The notes below the pieces were generated by a model that saw nothing but the letters and a program-made list of their open reading frames with translations, was not told where the DNA came from and searched no databases. A stretch of 64,000 nt of DNA from Sinobaca qinghaiensis (lineage in GTDB: Bacteria > Bacillota > Bacilli > Bacillales > Marinococcaceae). The translations under genes were made by a program, and so were the position numbers. The stretch is from NCBI RefSeq assembly GCF_003610495.1, contig NZ_RAPK01000013.1, positions 24,762-88,761 on the forward strand. Direction: 5' to 3'. The first letter of the stretch is position 1. Each line of letters starts with the position of its first letter. This document shows positions 56,317 to 64,000 of this stretch, piece after piece.

Positions 56317-58242
56317 TTACAGTGCATTGGCTGTTTCTGCGCCATTTAAAATGGCGAATTTGGCATCGAGTCCGACAGCATGCTTCGCGCCGCCGATGAC
56401 GTGCACCCGTTTGCCTTTTTCCATCAATTCGGAGGCAAGCATTTGATTTGGCAGCTGCCCGCTTGCCGTAATAATGGTGTCGGCTTTTGCAAGTATTTCT
56501 CTTTGTTCGTGTAAGATGAGGACACCCTCGGGCGTAATTTCTTTATAGGTCACTTCGCCGATCATTTGTATATTACTGCGGCGGAGTTCGCCCAGTGTAA
56601 TCCAGCGCGTCGTTTTTCCCAGGCCTTTCGCAAACTTTCGACCCCGCTGCAGGAGCGTAATATCTGTATACCCTTTTTTATAAAGAACTAAGGCTAAGTC
56701 ACAGGCAATACCGCCGCCGCCGATCATGACAATACTGCCCTGCAGCTCAGCGTTTCCTTCAAAAACATCCCGGTAGGAAAAAACGGTATGGGTTTCCATT
56801 CCCTTAATTTTCGGCTGCCGGGGAAGAATACCGGAAGCCAGAATAATATCATCAGCCTTCTGAACCAGCGGATGCTCTGCCGAAATAGAAGTACCAAGCT
56901 GAATGGATACGCCAAGTTTTTTCAGCTGGAAAGAATAATAACGAAGTGTTTCATTGAATTCGGATTTACCCGGTACGGTCCGCGCATAGAGAAGCTGGCC
57001 GCCGATTTCATCTTTTTCATCAGCAAGCGTTACGTGATGGCCTTTTAGTGCAGAAACCCGGGCAGCCTCCAAACCTGCCGGCCCGGCGCCGATAATTAAT
57101 ATATTTTTGGGAGCAGCTGCTTTATTAATAATAAAGGTCAGCTCCCGCCCTGCTTCAGGGTTGACCATACAGGAAGCGGATTTATTTTCGAAAACATGAT
57201 CGAGACAGGCCTGATTACAGGCAATGCACGTATTAATTTCTTCCGGTCTGCCATTTATTGCTTTCGTAATAATCTCCGGATCCGCTAAAAATGGCCGTGC
57301 CATGGAAACAATGTCTGCTTTATCTTCCTGAAGAATTGCCTCGGCGTCTTCCGGGTTGTTGATACGGTTGGAAGTAATAACTGGTATAGTTACTCGTTTT
57401 TTGATAGAGGCGGCGACGGGTGTAAAATAATTTCTCGGTACTTTCATCGTAATCGTAGGGGTTCTGGATTCGTGCCAGCCAATCCCGATATTCAATGCGT
57501 CCATGCCGGCTTCTTCAAGCTTTCCGGCCCAGATGATGGTTTCCTCTTCTGTGGTGCTTCCTTCCATTAAATCAAGCCCGGACATGCGGAAAATGACCGG
57601 ATAATCGGGACCGACAGCCCTGCGGACTGCTTCTGCAACCGTGAGAGGGAAACGAAGCCGGTTTTCAAAAGAGCCTCCCCATTGATCGGTTCGGTGGTTG
57701 GTCAACGGAGACATAAACTGATTAAGCAAATAGCCTTCCGACCCCATAATTTCCACAGCATCAAAGCCGGATTTTTTAGCACGCACGGCAGCATCCGAAA
57801 AAGCCTGGATCGTGCGCTGGATGTTTTCTTCAGAGAGTTCGACAGGGACGTCTGGATTAATGGACGACTGAAGAGCGGAAGCAGAGACTGGATCAAGGCC
57901 GGTGAGCGCTTTATAGGCATACCGGCCGGCATGGAAAAGCTGGACGGCAATACGTCCTCCTGCTTCGTGCACGGCTTCGGTAAGTTCTGTCCACTGCTCA
58001 ATATCCTTATCCTGGTAAAGGCTCATAAAATTAGCGCCGCCGCTTCCTTCAGGAGTCACAGCTGCACCTCCTGTTACGATCAGCCCAACATGTTCCCGGG
58101 CTCGTCGTACATAAAACGCTTTCATTTTTTCCAATCCATTTTCTTCCCCTTCCAACCCAACATGCATGGATCCCATCATTACCTTAGTAGGAAGCACAAG
58201 CTGGTTGATAGATATAGGGGAGAGCAAAGCGGGATACGACAT
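56317..58242 (-). CDS. 2,4-dienoyl-CoA reductase-type NADH:flavin oxidoreductase
   Basis: A 641-residue protein with an Old-Yellow-Enzyme barrel (1-340), an iron-sulfur cluster segment CIACNQACLDHVF...CMVNP (about 342-365) and a C-terminal FAD/NAD domain beginning IIGAGPAGLEAARVSALKG (about 385). This domain order is that of FadH, which reduces 2,4-dienoyl-CoA in unsaturated fatty acid breakdown. An inverted repeat lies just before its start. Confidence 0.92.
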   Translation of the reverse strand: MSYPALLSPISINQLVLPTKVMMGSMHVGLEGEENGLEKMKAFYVRRAREHVGLIVTGGAAVTPEGSGGANFMSLYQDKDIEQWTELTEAVHEAGGRIAVQLFHAGRYAYKALTGLDPVSASALQSSINPDVPVELSEENIQRTIQAFSDAAVRAKKSGFDAVEIMGSEGYLLNQFMSPLTNHRTDQWGGSFENRLRFPLTVAEAVRRAVGPDYPVIFRMSGLDLMEGSTTEEETIIWAGKLEEAGMDALNIGIGWHESRTPTITMKVPRNYFTPVAASIKKRVTIPVITSNRINNPEDAEAILQEDKADIVSMARPFLADPEIITKAINGRPEEINTCIACNQACLDHVFENKSASCMVNPEAGRELTFIINKAAAPKNILIIGAGPAGLEAARVSALKGHHVTLADEKDEIGGQLLYARTVPGKSEFNETLRYYSFQLKKLGVSIQLGTSISAEHPLVQKADDIILASGILPRQPKIKGMETHTVFSYRDVFEGNAELQGSIVMIGGGGIACDLALVLYKKGYTDITLLQRGRKFAKGLGKTTRWITLGELRRSNIQMIGEVTYKEITPEGVLILHEQREILAKADTIITASGQLPNQMLASELMEKGKRVHVIGGAKHAVGLDAKFAILNGAETANAL

Positions 58243-58262
58243 TACGCATTCTCCTTTTTTAT

Positions 58263-58288
58263 TTATTTCGAACGGTCGTTATAAATAA
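58263..58288. promoter_or_regulatory. Candidate TetR-type operator
   Basis: A 26-bp imperfect palindrome, outer arms TTATTT/AAATAA and inner arms AACG/CGTT around GT, lies 20 bases before the dienoyl-CoA reductase start and just after the TetR gene. Confidence 0.65.
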
Positions 58289-58304
58289 GATACTGTTATT
58301 ATAC

Positions 58305-58910
58305 TCACGAAGAAGCCGGAGTGGCAACCATGGATTGGAATAATTGAATAAAGGCGTTGCGGTTGGCCTTTACTACTTCAGCAGAAAAATAGCGTTCATT
58401 AAAAGCGGCACCGGTAGCCTGGTTAATAATAAGAAGGGCAAGAGCAGAAGGAGAAGAGTGATGCAGCAGATTCTGCTGTTCCGCTTCTTCCAATATAGTT
58501 GTAAGGTATAGAACCAGGTTTCGTAGAAAACGTCCTACAACTTCATTAATTTTTTCATTATAGGGTGACTGGGCCATATAATTTAATAGAATAGTGTAAA
58601 ATGGCTGATTATGATCTGGAAGAGAAGCGACCGTTCGAAGATACGCGTGAAATTTTTCAACGGGGTGATGATAGGCATCAACGGTGTTTCGCACATCCTC
58701 TTCAGAGACGGCGAATGCTTCCTTCAGAACATCAACAAGAAGATCATTCTTATTTTTAAAATAGTGATAAATCACTCCTGTACTGAGATCGGCTGTTTTT
58801 GCTACATCCTTAATCGAAAAATGGTCAAATCCATACGTCAGTATGCATGTTTTTGCGGATTGGATAATCTGCTCCCGGCGGATCATTTCCATACCTAATT
58901 TAGGACTCAT
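58305..58910 (-). CDS. TetR/AcrR family regulator
   Basis: A 201-residue repressor with N-terminal HTH (RREQIIQSAKTCILTYGFDHFSIKDVAKTADLS region, about 10-55) and a ligand-binding C-terminal domain. Same strand and immediately upstream of the dienoyl-CoA reductase operon, whose promoter carries a palindrome, so an acyl-CoA-responsive repressor (FadR-like) is plausible. Confidence 0.9.
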   Translation of the reverse strand: MSPKLGMEMIRREQIIQSAKTCILTYGFDHFSIKDVAKTADLSTGVIYHYFKNKNDLLVDVLKEAFAVSEEDVRNTVDAYHHPVEKFHAYLRTVASLPDHNQPFYTILLNYMAQSPYNEKINEVVGRFLRNLVLYLTTILEEAEQQNLLHHSSPSALALLIINQATGAAFNERYFSAEVVKANRNAFIQLFQSMVATPASS

Positions 58911-59053
58911 CGTCTTTGCCTCTTTTCATTGATTGTTTAACGGGGAAAAATGTGAAAATAGTATAGCATGGAGAGGAAGAATTGAATACAGCGCATCTAT
59001 TTTTAATAGTATATTTATATAATTTATGCAATTGTATTCACTTCTATTAATAT

Positions 59054-59067
59054 TGTAAACGCTTTTA
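59054..59067 (+). promoter_or_regulatory. CcpA cre site upstream of pta
   Basis: TGTAAACGCTTTTA matches TGWAANCGNTNWCA at 13 of 14 positions. A -10-like TATGAT at 59112-59117 would place it near -63, consistent with CcpA activation of pta. Apart from this the 58911-59267 spacer has no supported gene. Confidence 0.72.
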
Positions 59068-59267
59068 AGACAAGCTTTCATTTTGTTTTCTTAATTCCGA
59101 AAATTAGAACTATGATTATTTTATGCATTTTCGTTTATTTTTCGGTGGAATAAGAGTATCCTTAAGAGTAGAGAAATGAAACCTGAATGAATTCATTGCA
59201 GCGAATCGATACGCCTTTAGTTACCCTATACTTCCTGAACGGTTTAAATAATAAAGGAGGAATTTTA

Positions 59268-60272
59268 GTGAGCGATCTCTTCGTCGAGATTAAAGAACAA
59301 GTCAAAAAAGATCAACCTTCCATTGTATTTCCAGAGGGAGAAGATGATCGTATAATAAAAGCGGCAGCACAGCTTGCAGCAGATGGCCTGCTGAAGCCGA
59401 TTATTATCGGCCTGGAAGATGAAGTGAAGGAAAAAGCAGCCAGTCTTGATGTTTCCCTGGATAAGGTGCAGATTATTGATCCTGTTCAATACGAGCATTA
59501 TGAGGAATTAATAACGGCTTTTGTAGAGCGCCGTAAAGGAAAAGAAACAGAAGAAAGCGCACGTGAAAAACTGAAAAACCCAAATTATTTCGGTACGATG
59601 CTGGTTTACCTTGATTACGCTGATGGTCTTGTGAGCGGAGCCGTGCATTCCACGGGTGATACGGTTCGTCCGGCACTTCAAATTATCAAAACAAAGCCGG
59701 GGATTCAAAGAACGTCCGGCGTATTTATTATGGTAAAAGAAGACCAGAAGTTTGTATTTGCGGATTGCGCAATTAATATTTCACCAAATGCAGAAGAGCT
59801 ATCAGAAATTGCGATTGCTACGGCAGAAACAGCTAAAGCTTTTGACCTGGATCCTAAAGTAGCCATGCTCAGCTTTTCCACTAAAGGATCGGCTTCTTCA
59901 ATTGAAACAAGAAAAGTTTCGGAAGCTACCGTAAAGGCACAGAAGGACCGTCCAGACCTTGTTATTGATGGTGAATTCCAATTTGATGCTGCATTTGTAC
60001 CGGCAGTAGGGCGTCAAAAGGCTCCTGATTCACCTTTACAGGGAGAAGCTAACGTGTTTATTTTCCCAAGCCTCGAATCCGGAAATCTCGGCTATAAAAT
60101 TGCCCAGCGTTTAGGTGGATACGATGCTATCGGCCCTATTCTTCAGGGATTAAATAAGCCGGTAAATGATCTTTCGCGCGGATGCAGTACAAAAGACGTG
60201 TATAAGCTTGCTTTAATTACGGCAAAGCAGGCAATTATGGAAAAAAAAACTCAAGTAACGAACCAAAAGTAA
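59268..60272 (+). CDS. pta: Phosphate acetyltransferase
   Basis: Pta interconverts acetyl-CoA and acetyl phosphate in overflow metabolism. The 334 residues show SIVFPEGEDDRIIKAA at the N-terminus and ATAETAKAFDLDPKVAMLSFST plus VDGEFQFDAA-like motifs. GTG 59268 after AAAGGAGG is chosen; a longer in-frame start at 59187 lies before that site. A terminator follows. Confidence 0.96.
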   Translation: MSDLFVEIKEQVKKDQPSIVFPEGEDDRIIKAAAQLAADGLLKPIIIGLEDEVKEKAASLDVSLDKVQIIDPVQYEHYEELITAFVERRKGKETEESAREKLKNPNYFGTMLVYLDYADGLVSGAVHSTGDTVRPALQIIKTKPGIQRTSGVFIMVKEDQKFVFADCAINISPNAEELSEIAIATAETAKAFDLDPKVAMLSFSTKGSASSIETRKVSEATVKAQKDRPDLVIDGEFQFDAAFVPAVGRQKAPDSPLQGEANVFIFPSLESGNLGYKIAQRLGGYDAIGPILQGLNKPVNDLSRGCSTKDVYKLALITAKQAIMEKKTQVTNQK

Positions 60273-60293
60273 AATAGTGCGGCAGTAACGCAG

Positions 60294-60328
60294 AAAAGGC
60301 ATGGAACCTATAATGTTCCATGCCTTTT
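60294..60328 (+). terminator. Terminator after pta
   Basis: Perfect 14-bp stem AAAAGGCATGGAAC/GTTCCATGCCTTTT. Confidence 0.92.
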
Positions 60329-60389
60329 CTATAGCACGCTGTTCTCCTAAAGAGTATAATAAAAGCAAAAATAATCATAGGAGGCTGTT

Positions 60390-60758
60390 TTGTCCAACCG
60401 CAGAAGCAATGTTCGTTTTTATTTTACTGACAATCCTCTAGATGCCACAGTACATGTACATAAAATTAAACAGACGGAAGTGAAAAGCAAAGCAGGTCCT
60501 ATACAAATACTTGATATTTCCGGAAACGGGCTGCAGTTTTTCTCACCGCTTCGTTTTCAAGTAACAGATGAGGTTCTGCTGTGCTTTAATTTCCGCGTAA
60601 CGCAGAAATGGTTTAACGTTTACGGCCGCATAAAAAGACAGTGGCAGTCAGAAACGGAGCAAGGGTACATTTACGGGGTTGCCCTTGAATTTGAAGAATA
60701 TGCCGCCAAAACCTCTTTAATCCAGACGGTTCACCAATTGAGGCTGGAGCAAGAATGA
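60390..60758 (+). CDS. PilZ-domain protein
   Basis: A 122-residue single-domain protein with the PilZ pattern: RR..VR at the N-terminus and DISGNGLQF (about 43-51), the c-di-GMP-binding signature. It could relay c-di-GMP to motility or matrix functions. Start TTG at 60390 follows GGAGGCTG. Alone in its transcript. Confidence 0.8.
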   Translation: MSNRRSNVRFYFTDNPLDATVHVHKIKQTEVKSKAGPIQILDISGNGLQFFSPLRFQVTDEVLLCFNFRVTQKWFNVYGRIKRQWQSETEQGYIYGVALEFEEYAAKTSLIQTVHQLRLEQE

Positions 60759-60780
60759 ATGTCGGCCGGTTCAGCCTGCT

Positions 60781-61650
60781 TTATCCTTTAAAGCGATCTG
60801 CCGGGAGGCCCTTCACTCCTGGAGAATAAGAAAATACATACCCCGCTAAAGGTTCCTGTTTCTGGTCTTCTTCTGTTAATTTGTTGCGGGCTGTAGTTAT
60901 ATAAAGATCGGTAAGATGTTCTCCTCCAAATGTGCAGGAGGTGATTAATGATGCAGGGAGAAGCAGTTCGTCCTGTTTTTTTCCTGTATCCGGATTCCAG
61001 CAGCTGACCCGGCTGCCTTCAAAATGGGCAATCCATAAATTACCGTCCGCATCGATAGTCATGCCGTCGGGTTTGCCCTGTTCCTCCGAGAAATCAATAA
61101 TAAGCTCAGGAGAACGAATAGCGCCGTCCTCCACGGAATAATCAAACTGAACAATAGATTGAGTAGGCGTGTCAATATAGTACATAGCCCGTTTATTATT
61201 ATTCCAGGCAAGTCCATTGGAAGTTGTTACCGGTGACCATTTTTTCTGTACTTCCATCGAAGGATCCAGACAGTACAAAGCAGCATCCTCCGGTTCTCTA
61301 GTAAGGGAAATAGTACCTGCCCAAAATCGTCCTGCCGGGTCACACTTTCCATCATTAAAACGATTGTTAGGCTTATGTTTTTCCGGGTCGGCAACTGCTG
61401 TAAAAGATGAATGGTCAAAATCTATAAAATAAAAACCATGCTGAAGGGCTGCTATCAGCGTTCCTGTTTTGGAAGAAGGAGCGACAGCACCGGGCATTTG
61501 GTCAAGTTTAATAGATCTGGTTCGTTTTGTGTTTGGGTTATATTCATGAATAAATTGTCCGAGGATATCCACCCAGTAAAAAAGCTGCGATTGTTCATCC
61601 CACACCGGGCTTTCCCCAAGCATTGCCTGTTCACATATGACCTCTTTCAT
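60781..61650 (-). CDS. SMP-30/gluconolactonase family protein
   Basis: A six-bladed beta-propeller lactonase of about 289 residues, with metal Glu in LGESPVWDEQ (about 11-20), Asn in FNDGKCDPAGRFWAGT and Asp in KPDGMTIDADGNLWIA. Start ATG 61650 is preferred (AGGTGG site; family-like N-terminus); starts up to 61677 are possible. Sugar lactone substrate unknown. Confidence 0.9.
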   Translation of the reverse strand: MKEVICEQAMLGESPVWDEQSQLFYWVDILGQFIHEYNPNTKRTRSIKLDQMPGAVAPSSKTGTLIAALQHGFYFIDFDHSSFTAVADPEKHKPNNRFNDGKCDPAGRFWAGTISLTREPEDAALYCLDPSMEVQKKWSPVTTSNGLAWNNNKRAMYYIDTPTQSIVQFDYSVEDGAIRSPELIIDFSEEQGKPDGMTIDADGNLWIAHFEGSRVSCWNPDTGKKQDELLLPASLITSCTFGGEHLTDLYITTARNKLTEEDQKQEPLAGYVFSYSPGVKGLPADRFKG

Positions 61651-61933
61651 TTCTCTTGCCACCTGCATCGCCCCCATTTAAATCTTTTGCGAAGATTTAT
61701 ATTTGTTTACTCAATTCCCTAAATAAAAGATTCATAACCGTAGGAAGCCCAATTAAATTATGATTATATTTACAATAAAAGTTAAATATTTAATATTTAA
61801 AAATTTATGTATTATTTTGTAATTTTAAATAGGGCATCCGTGCTCTATTTCGAAGGATGTGATATAATTTACAAATCCTTTTATTCAGATTTTTCTATAT
61901 ATTTAACATAAAGATACAGAGGTGGAGAGAGAA

Positions 61934-63121
61934 ATGAAGTATGGTTTTGCGAAGAGAGTCCGCCATATGCAGTCATCGGCCGTAAGAGATATATTAAAAG
62001 TAGTAAACAAAGGAGACGTTATTTCCTTTGCAGGCGGACTGCCGGATGAGAAATTGTTTCCTGTGGAAGCAGTAAGGAAGGCCTTTGATCAGGCATTGTC
62101 CTCCAATAACAAAGTGCTTCAGTACGGTGAAACAGAAGGAGTACCGGCTCTTAAAGAAATACTCGCAGAGAGAATGAGGCAGAAGCAGATTGAACGGGAG
62201 CCGGAACATATACTGGTTACCTCGGGCTCCCAGCAGGCGATTGATTTGTTTGCACGGATAATGTTTGATCCAAGAGATATTGTTTTAACGGAAAATCCCA
62301 CGTATCTGGCAGCACTTCAGGTGTTCCAGTCCTATGAAGTAAATATTGTTCCCGTAGACTCAGATGACGACGGAATGCTGGAAGAGGATCTCGAAGAGAA
62401 AATTATCCGATTAAAGCCTAAATGTATTTATGTGGTTCCGACCTATTCTAATCCGGGAGGAAAAGTGTGGTCATTGGAACGCCGGAAACAGCTGATGAAA
62501 CTCGCTAAAAAACATCATGTTATTGTGTTTGAAGATGACCCTTACGGCGATATTAAATTTGATGAAGCGGATACGGTGCCGCCGCTTGCTTCAATGGATA
62601 ATAATGAATATGTAGTATACACAAGTACTTTTTCAAAAACAGTAGTACCTGCCATGAGGACCGGGTGGATCGCAGGACCTTATCAGATTATCCGTATGAT
62701 GGCTCAGGCTAAACAGGCGACAGACCTTCATACTAATTCCTTAACCCAGCATGCCCTTGTACACTTAATGAATGAATTCGATCTGGATGAGCATATCCGT
62801 ATGCTCTGTACCGAGTATAAAGAGAGGATGCTGGTAATGAAATCACTGCTCGATAAAGTGGACGGAGTCAGCTATATTGAGCCAAGAGGAGGTATGTTTT
62901 TCTGGGTGAATATGCCGGAGCAGGTAAATACAACGGCACTGCTCGCTGAAGCAGTGGAGAGTGGAGTAGCGTTTGTGCCGGGGGCTCCGTTTTACGTTAG
63001 GAAACCCGAACAAAATACACTGCGTTTAAATTTTACTAACGCAGACCCGGAAAAGATAGAAAACGGTATGAAAAAGCTGGTTGAAGTGATGAATAATTCC
63101 TACACAAGCAGCGTATATTAA
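61934..63121 (+). CDS. PLP-dependent aminotransferase (class I, LysN/2-aminoadipate type)
   Basis: A 395-residue fold-type I aminotransferase. SFAGGLPDEKLFP near the N-terminus, PTYSNPGG (about 174), FEDDPYGDI and the PLP lysine in YTSTFSKTVVPAMRTGW (about 238) are visible. This subgroup includes 2-aminoadipate and branched or aromatic aminotransferases; substrate not resolved. ATG 61934 follows GGTGGAGAG. Confidence 0.93.
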   Translation: MKYGFAKRVRHMQSSAVRDILKVVNKGDVISFAGGLPDEKLFPVEAVRKAFDQALSSNNKVLQYGETEGVPALKEILAERMRQKQIEREPEHILVTSGSQQAIDLFARIMFDPRDIVLTENPTYLAALQVFQSYEVNIVPVDSDDDGMLEEDLEEKIIRLKPKCIYVVPTYSNPGGKVWSLERRKQLMKLAKKHHVIVFEDDPYGDIKFDEADTVPPLASMDNNEYVVYTSTFSKTVVPAMRTGWIAGPYQIIRMMAQAKQATDLHTNSLTQHALVHLMNEFDLDEHIRMLCTEYKERMLVMKSLLDKVDGVSYIEPRGGMFFWVNMPEQVNTTALLAEAVESGVAFVPGAPFYVRKPEQNTLRLNFTNADPEKIENGMKKLVEVMNNSYTSSVY

Positions 63122-63133
63122 ATAACACTACAC

Positions 63134-63161
63134 AAAAAAGCCGCCGAAAGGGCGGTTTTTT
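63134..63161 (+). terminator. Terminator after the aminotransferase
   Basis: Stem CCGCC/GGCGG with T6. The stretch up to 63453 has no supported gene but includes a parS. Confidence 0.8.
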
Positions 63162-63412
63162 GTGTTATACCTTTATTGAACAGCAGACAGGAAATGTTGA
63201 GTCGAACGCAGCTTTAATGAGTTTGAACGCTTTAGAACAAAAGGATGGTTCACTGTCTTTGATTAACTTTCAGCTGTATAGTGAATTCTGCTTGAAACTT
63301 ATCCTGCAAAGGGATAGAATCAAAAAAGATAAAGAGGTCCTTTCTTCAATGATAAAAAGCCGATAGGTAGAATTTAGCACTTATGCTTATATGAATAAGC
63401 AAAAAATACATA

Positions 63413-63428
63413 TGTTTCACGTGAAACA
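63413..63428. promoter_or_regulatory. parS site
   Basis: TGTTTCACGTGAAACA, a perfect 16-bp consensus, intergenic, 26 bases before a small membrane protein gene. Confidence 0.96.
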
Positions 63429-63453
63429 ATGGGTAAATAATGAAACGGGGTAT

Positions 63454-63636
63454 ATGATGCACAAATGGATGATTCAATTCGGCATGCTGCTGGCCATTGT
63501 TTTCGGCGGTTCTTTTTTATTTCAGCTGTTAAGAGGCGATGGACCGCAGGAGGCATTTGCTGTGTTGGGAATAACGGGAATTTTACTTCTTCTGATTGCG
63601 GGATGGATGAAGAAAAGAGAATCAACGAATGAATGA
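63454..63636 (+). CDS. Small membrane protein
   Basis: A 60-residue protein with two membrane segments (about 8-25 and 34-51) and a charged end (KKRESTNE). The upstream in-frame extension to 63391 would translate the parS and is rejected. A GGGG tract precedes the ATG. No family recognised. Confidence 0.6.
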   Translation: MMHKWMIQFGMLLAIVFGGSFLFQLLRGDGPQEAFAVLGITGILLLLIAGWMKKRESTNE

Positions 63637-63652
63637 AAAAAAGAGCCCGGGG

Positions 63653-64000
63653 TAGTGCACCCCAAAAGTTAGAGTAAAATCTAACGTTTGGGGTGTTTTC
63701 TTTGGCTAAATATAGTGATGCGTTTAAAGAACAACTGGTTCAGGAATACCTTCGCGGTCCTAAAGGATATAAACGGTTGGCTAAAAAGTATGGGCTACCG
63801 TCCATGAGTCCGATAAAAGAATGGGTCGATGCTTATCGACTCTTGGGCCGAGAGGGATTAAAAAGAAAAACGAAAAAAAGCACCTACACTGGTTCCTTTA
63901 AATGGGATGTTTTATACTGGAGAAAACAAAGAGGAGCTTCCCTTCAGGAGACGGCGGAGGCCTTCGGCCTCCCTCGTGCTTCATTGATCGCCGCCTGGAA
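63653..64000 (+). mobile_element. Left end of an IS3-family (IS150-like) insertion sequence
   Basis: The element begins near TAGTGCACCCC, which resembles IS150-group inverted repeats, and continues into a transposase OrfA beyond the window. A 14-bp stem (63660-63673 with 63680-63693, one mismatch) forms a hairpin at its very start. The right end and target duplication are outside the window. Confidence 0.8.
63702..64000 (+). CDS. IS3-family transposase OrfA (3' end outside window)
   Basis: From TTG 63702 the frame reads AKYSDAFKEQLVQEYLRG, then KRLAKKYGLPSMSPIKEWVDAYRLLGREGL, a helix-turn-helix typical of IS3/IS150 OrfA, followed by a second HTH (ASLQETAEAFGLPRASLIAAW). It runs off the right edge. 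In this family OrfB, the DDE catalytic part, is made by frameshifting and would lie downstream. Confidence 0.88.
   Translation, partial: MAKYSDAFKEQLVQEYLRGPKGYKRLAKKYGLPSMSPIKEWVDAYRLLGREGLKRKTKKSTYTGSFKWDVLYWRKQRGASLQETAEAFGLPRASLIAAW

Noticed and set aside
63160..63366. 68-residue frame after the aminotransferase
   Set aside because: Its start lies in the T-tract of a terminator and no ribosome site or family is seen.
63391..63453. N-terminal extension of the small membrane protein
   Set aside because: It would encode FHVKQ from the parS; the internal ATG at 63454 is the better start.

Overview
This window is the replication-origin region of a spore-forming low-GC Gram-positive bacterium, almost certainly of the Bacillaceae. 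The evidence is the conserved recF-yaaA-dnaN-dnaA / oriC / rpmH-rnpA-yidC-jag-mnmE-mnmG-rsmG-parAB-yyaC-ychF-rpsF-ssb-rpsR-yybS-gdpP-rplI-dnaC-purA-walRKHIJ-htrA-rlmH order, the sporulation gene yyaC, four parS sites, and Bacillus-type PurR, CtsR, CcpA (cre) and GlnR/TnrA sites. Several acidic extracytoplasmic proteins and a DUF368 (PopT-type) lipid-carrier transporter suggest, by inference only, a halophilic and/or alkaliphilic member such as an Alkalicoccus-like genus. No noc gene is present at its usual place between rsmG and parA.

Layout. Positions 1-3893 (minus strand): recF (cut by the window edge), yaaA, dnaN, dnaA. oriC is bipartite: a DnaA-box cluster upstream of dnaA (about 4120-4440), and a DnaA-box, G-tract, DnaA-trio and AT-rich unwinding element between dnaA and dnaN (2409-2540). 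Positions 4500-24437 (plus strand): ribosome, tRNA modification, membrane insertion, chromosome segregation, c-di-AMP hydrolysis, replicative helicase and purine genes, ending in a Lys-Glu-Phe tRNA cluster. Positions 24717-31655: the WalRK cell-wall stress operon with its regulators and an HtrA protease. Positions 31656-32564: yyzF and rlmH with a second strong DnaA-box cluster. From 32.6 kb on the content is more accessory: a keto-acid decarboxylase, ung, an aldo/keto reductase, a nitrogen-regulated amtB operon, ywdI/ywdK, cysQ, a SleB-like hydrolase, a class D sortase beside an LPDTA substrate, a PepSY protein, DUF368, a desaturase with DesKR, clpE, hemQ, a fatty-acid/dienoyl-CoA gene pair with a TetR regulator, pta, a PilZ protein, an SMP-30 lactonase, an aminotransferase and, at the right edge, the start of an IS3-family element.

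The most interesting locus is 37.2-40.7 kb. An ammonium transporter gene is preceded by two perfect GlnR/TnrA boxes. It is followed by no PII gene; instead come a stand-alone GlnD-like (DUF294) nucleotidyltransferase, a DEDD-type exonuclease with a D-to-E change in its second motif, and a short MerR protein resembling GlnR/TnrA. The genes are packed with 1-bp overlap to 34-bp gaps. This looks like a nitrogen-responsive transporter/nucleotidyltransferase/exonuclease module whose biochemistry is not obvious. Second-tier points are the DnaA-box clusters away from oriC, the dnaA-leader terminator hairpin, the LPDTA/sortase D pair and the four parS sites without Noc.
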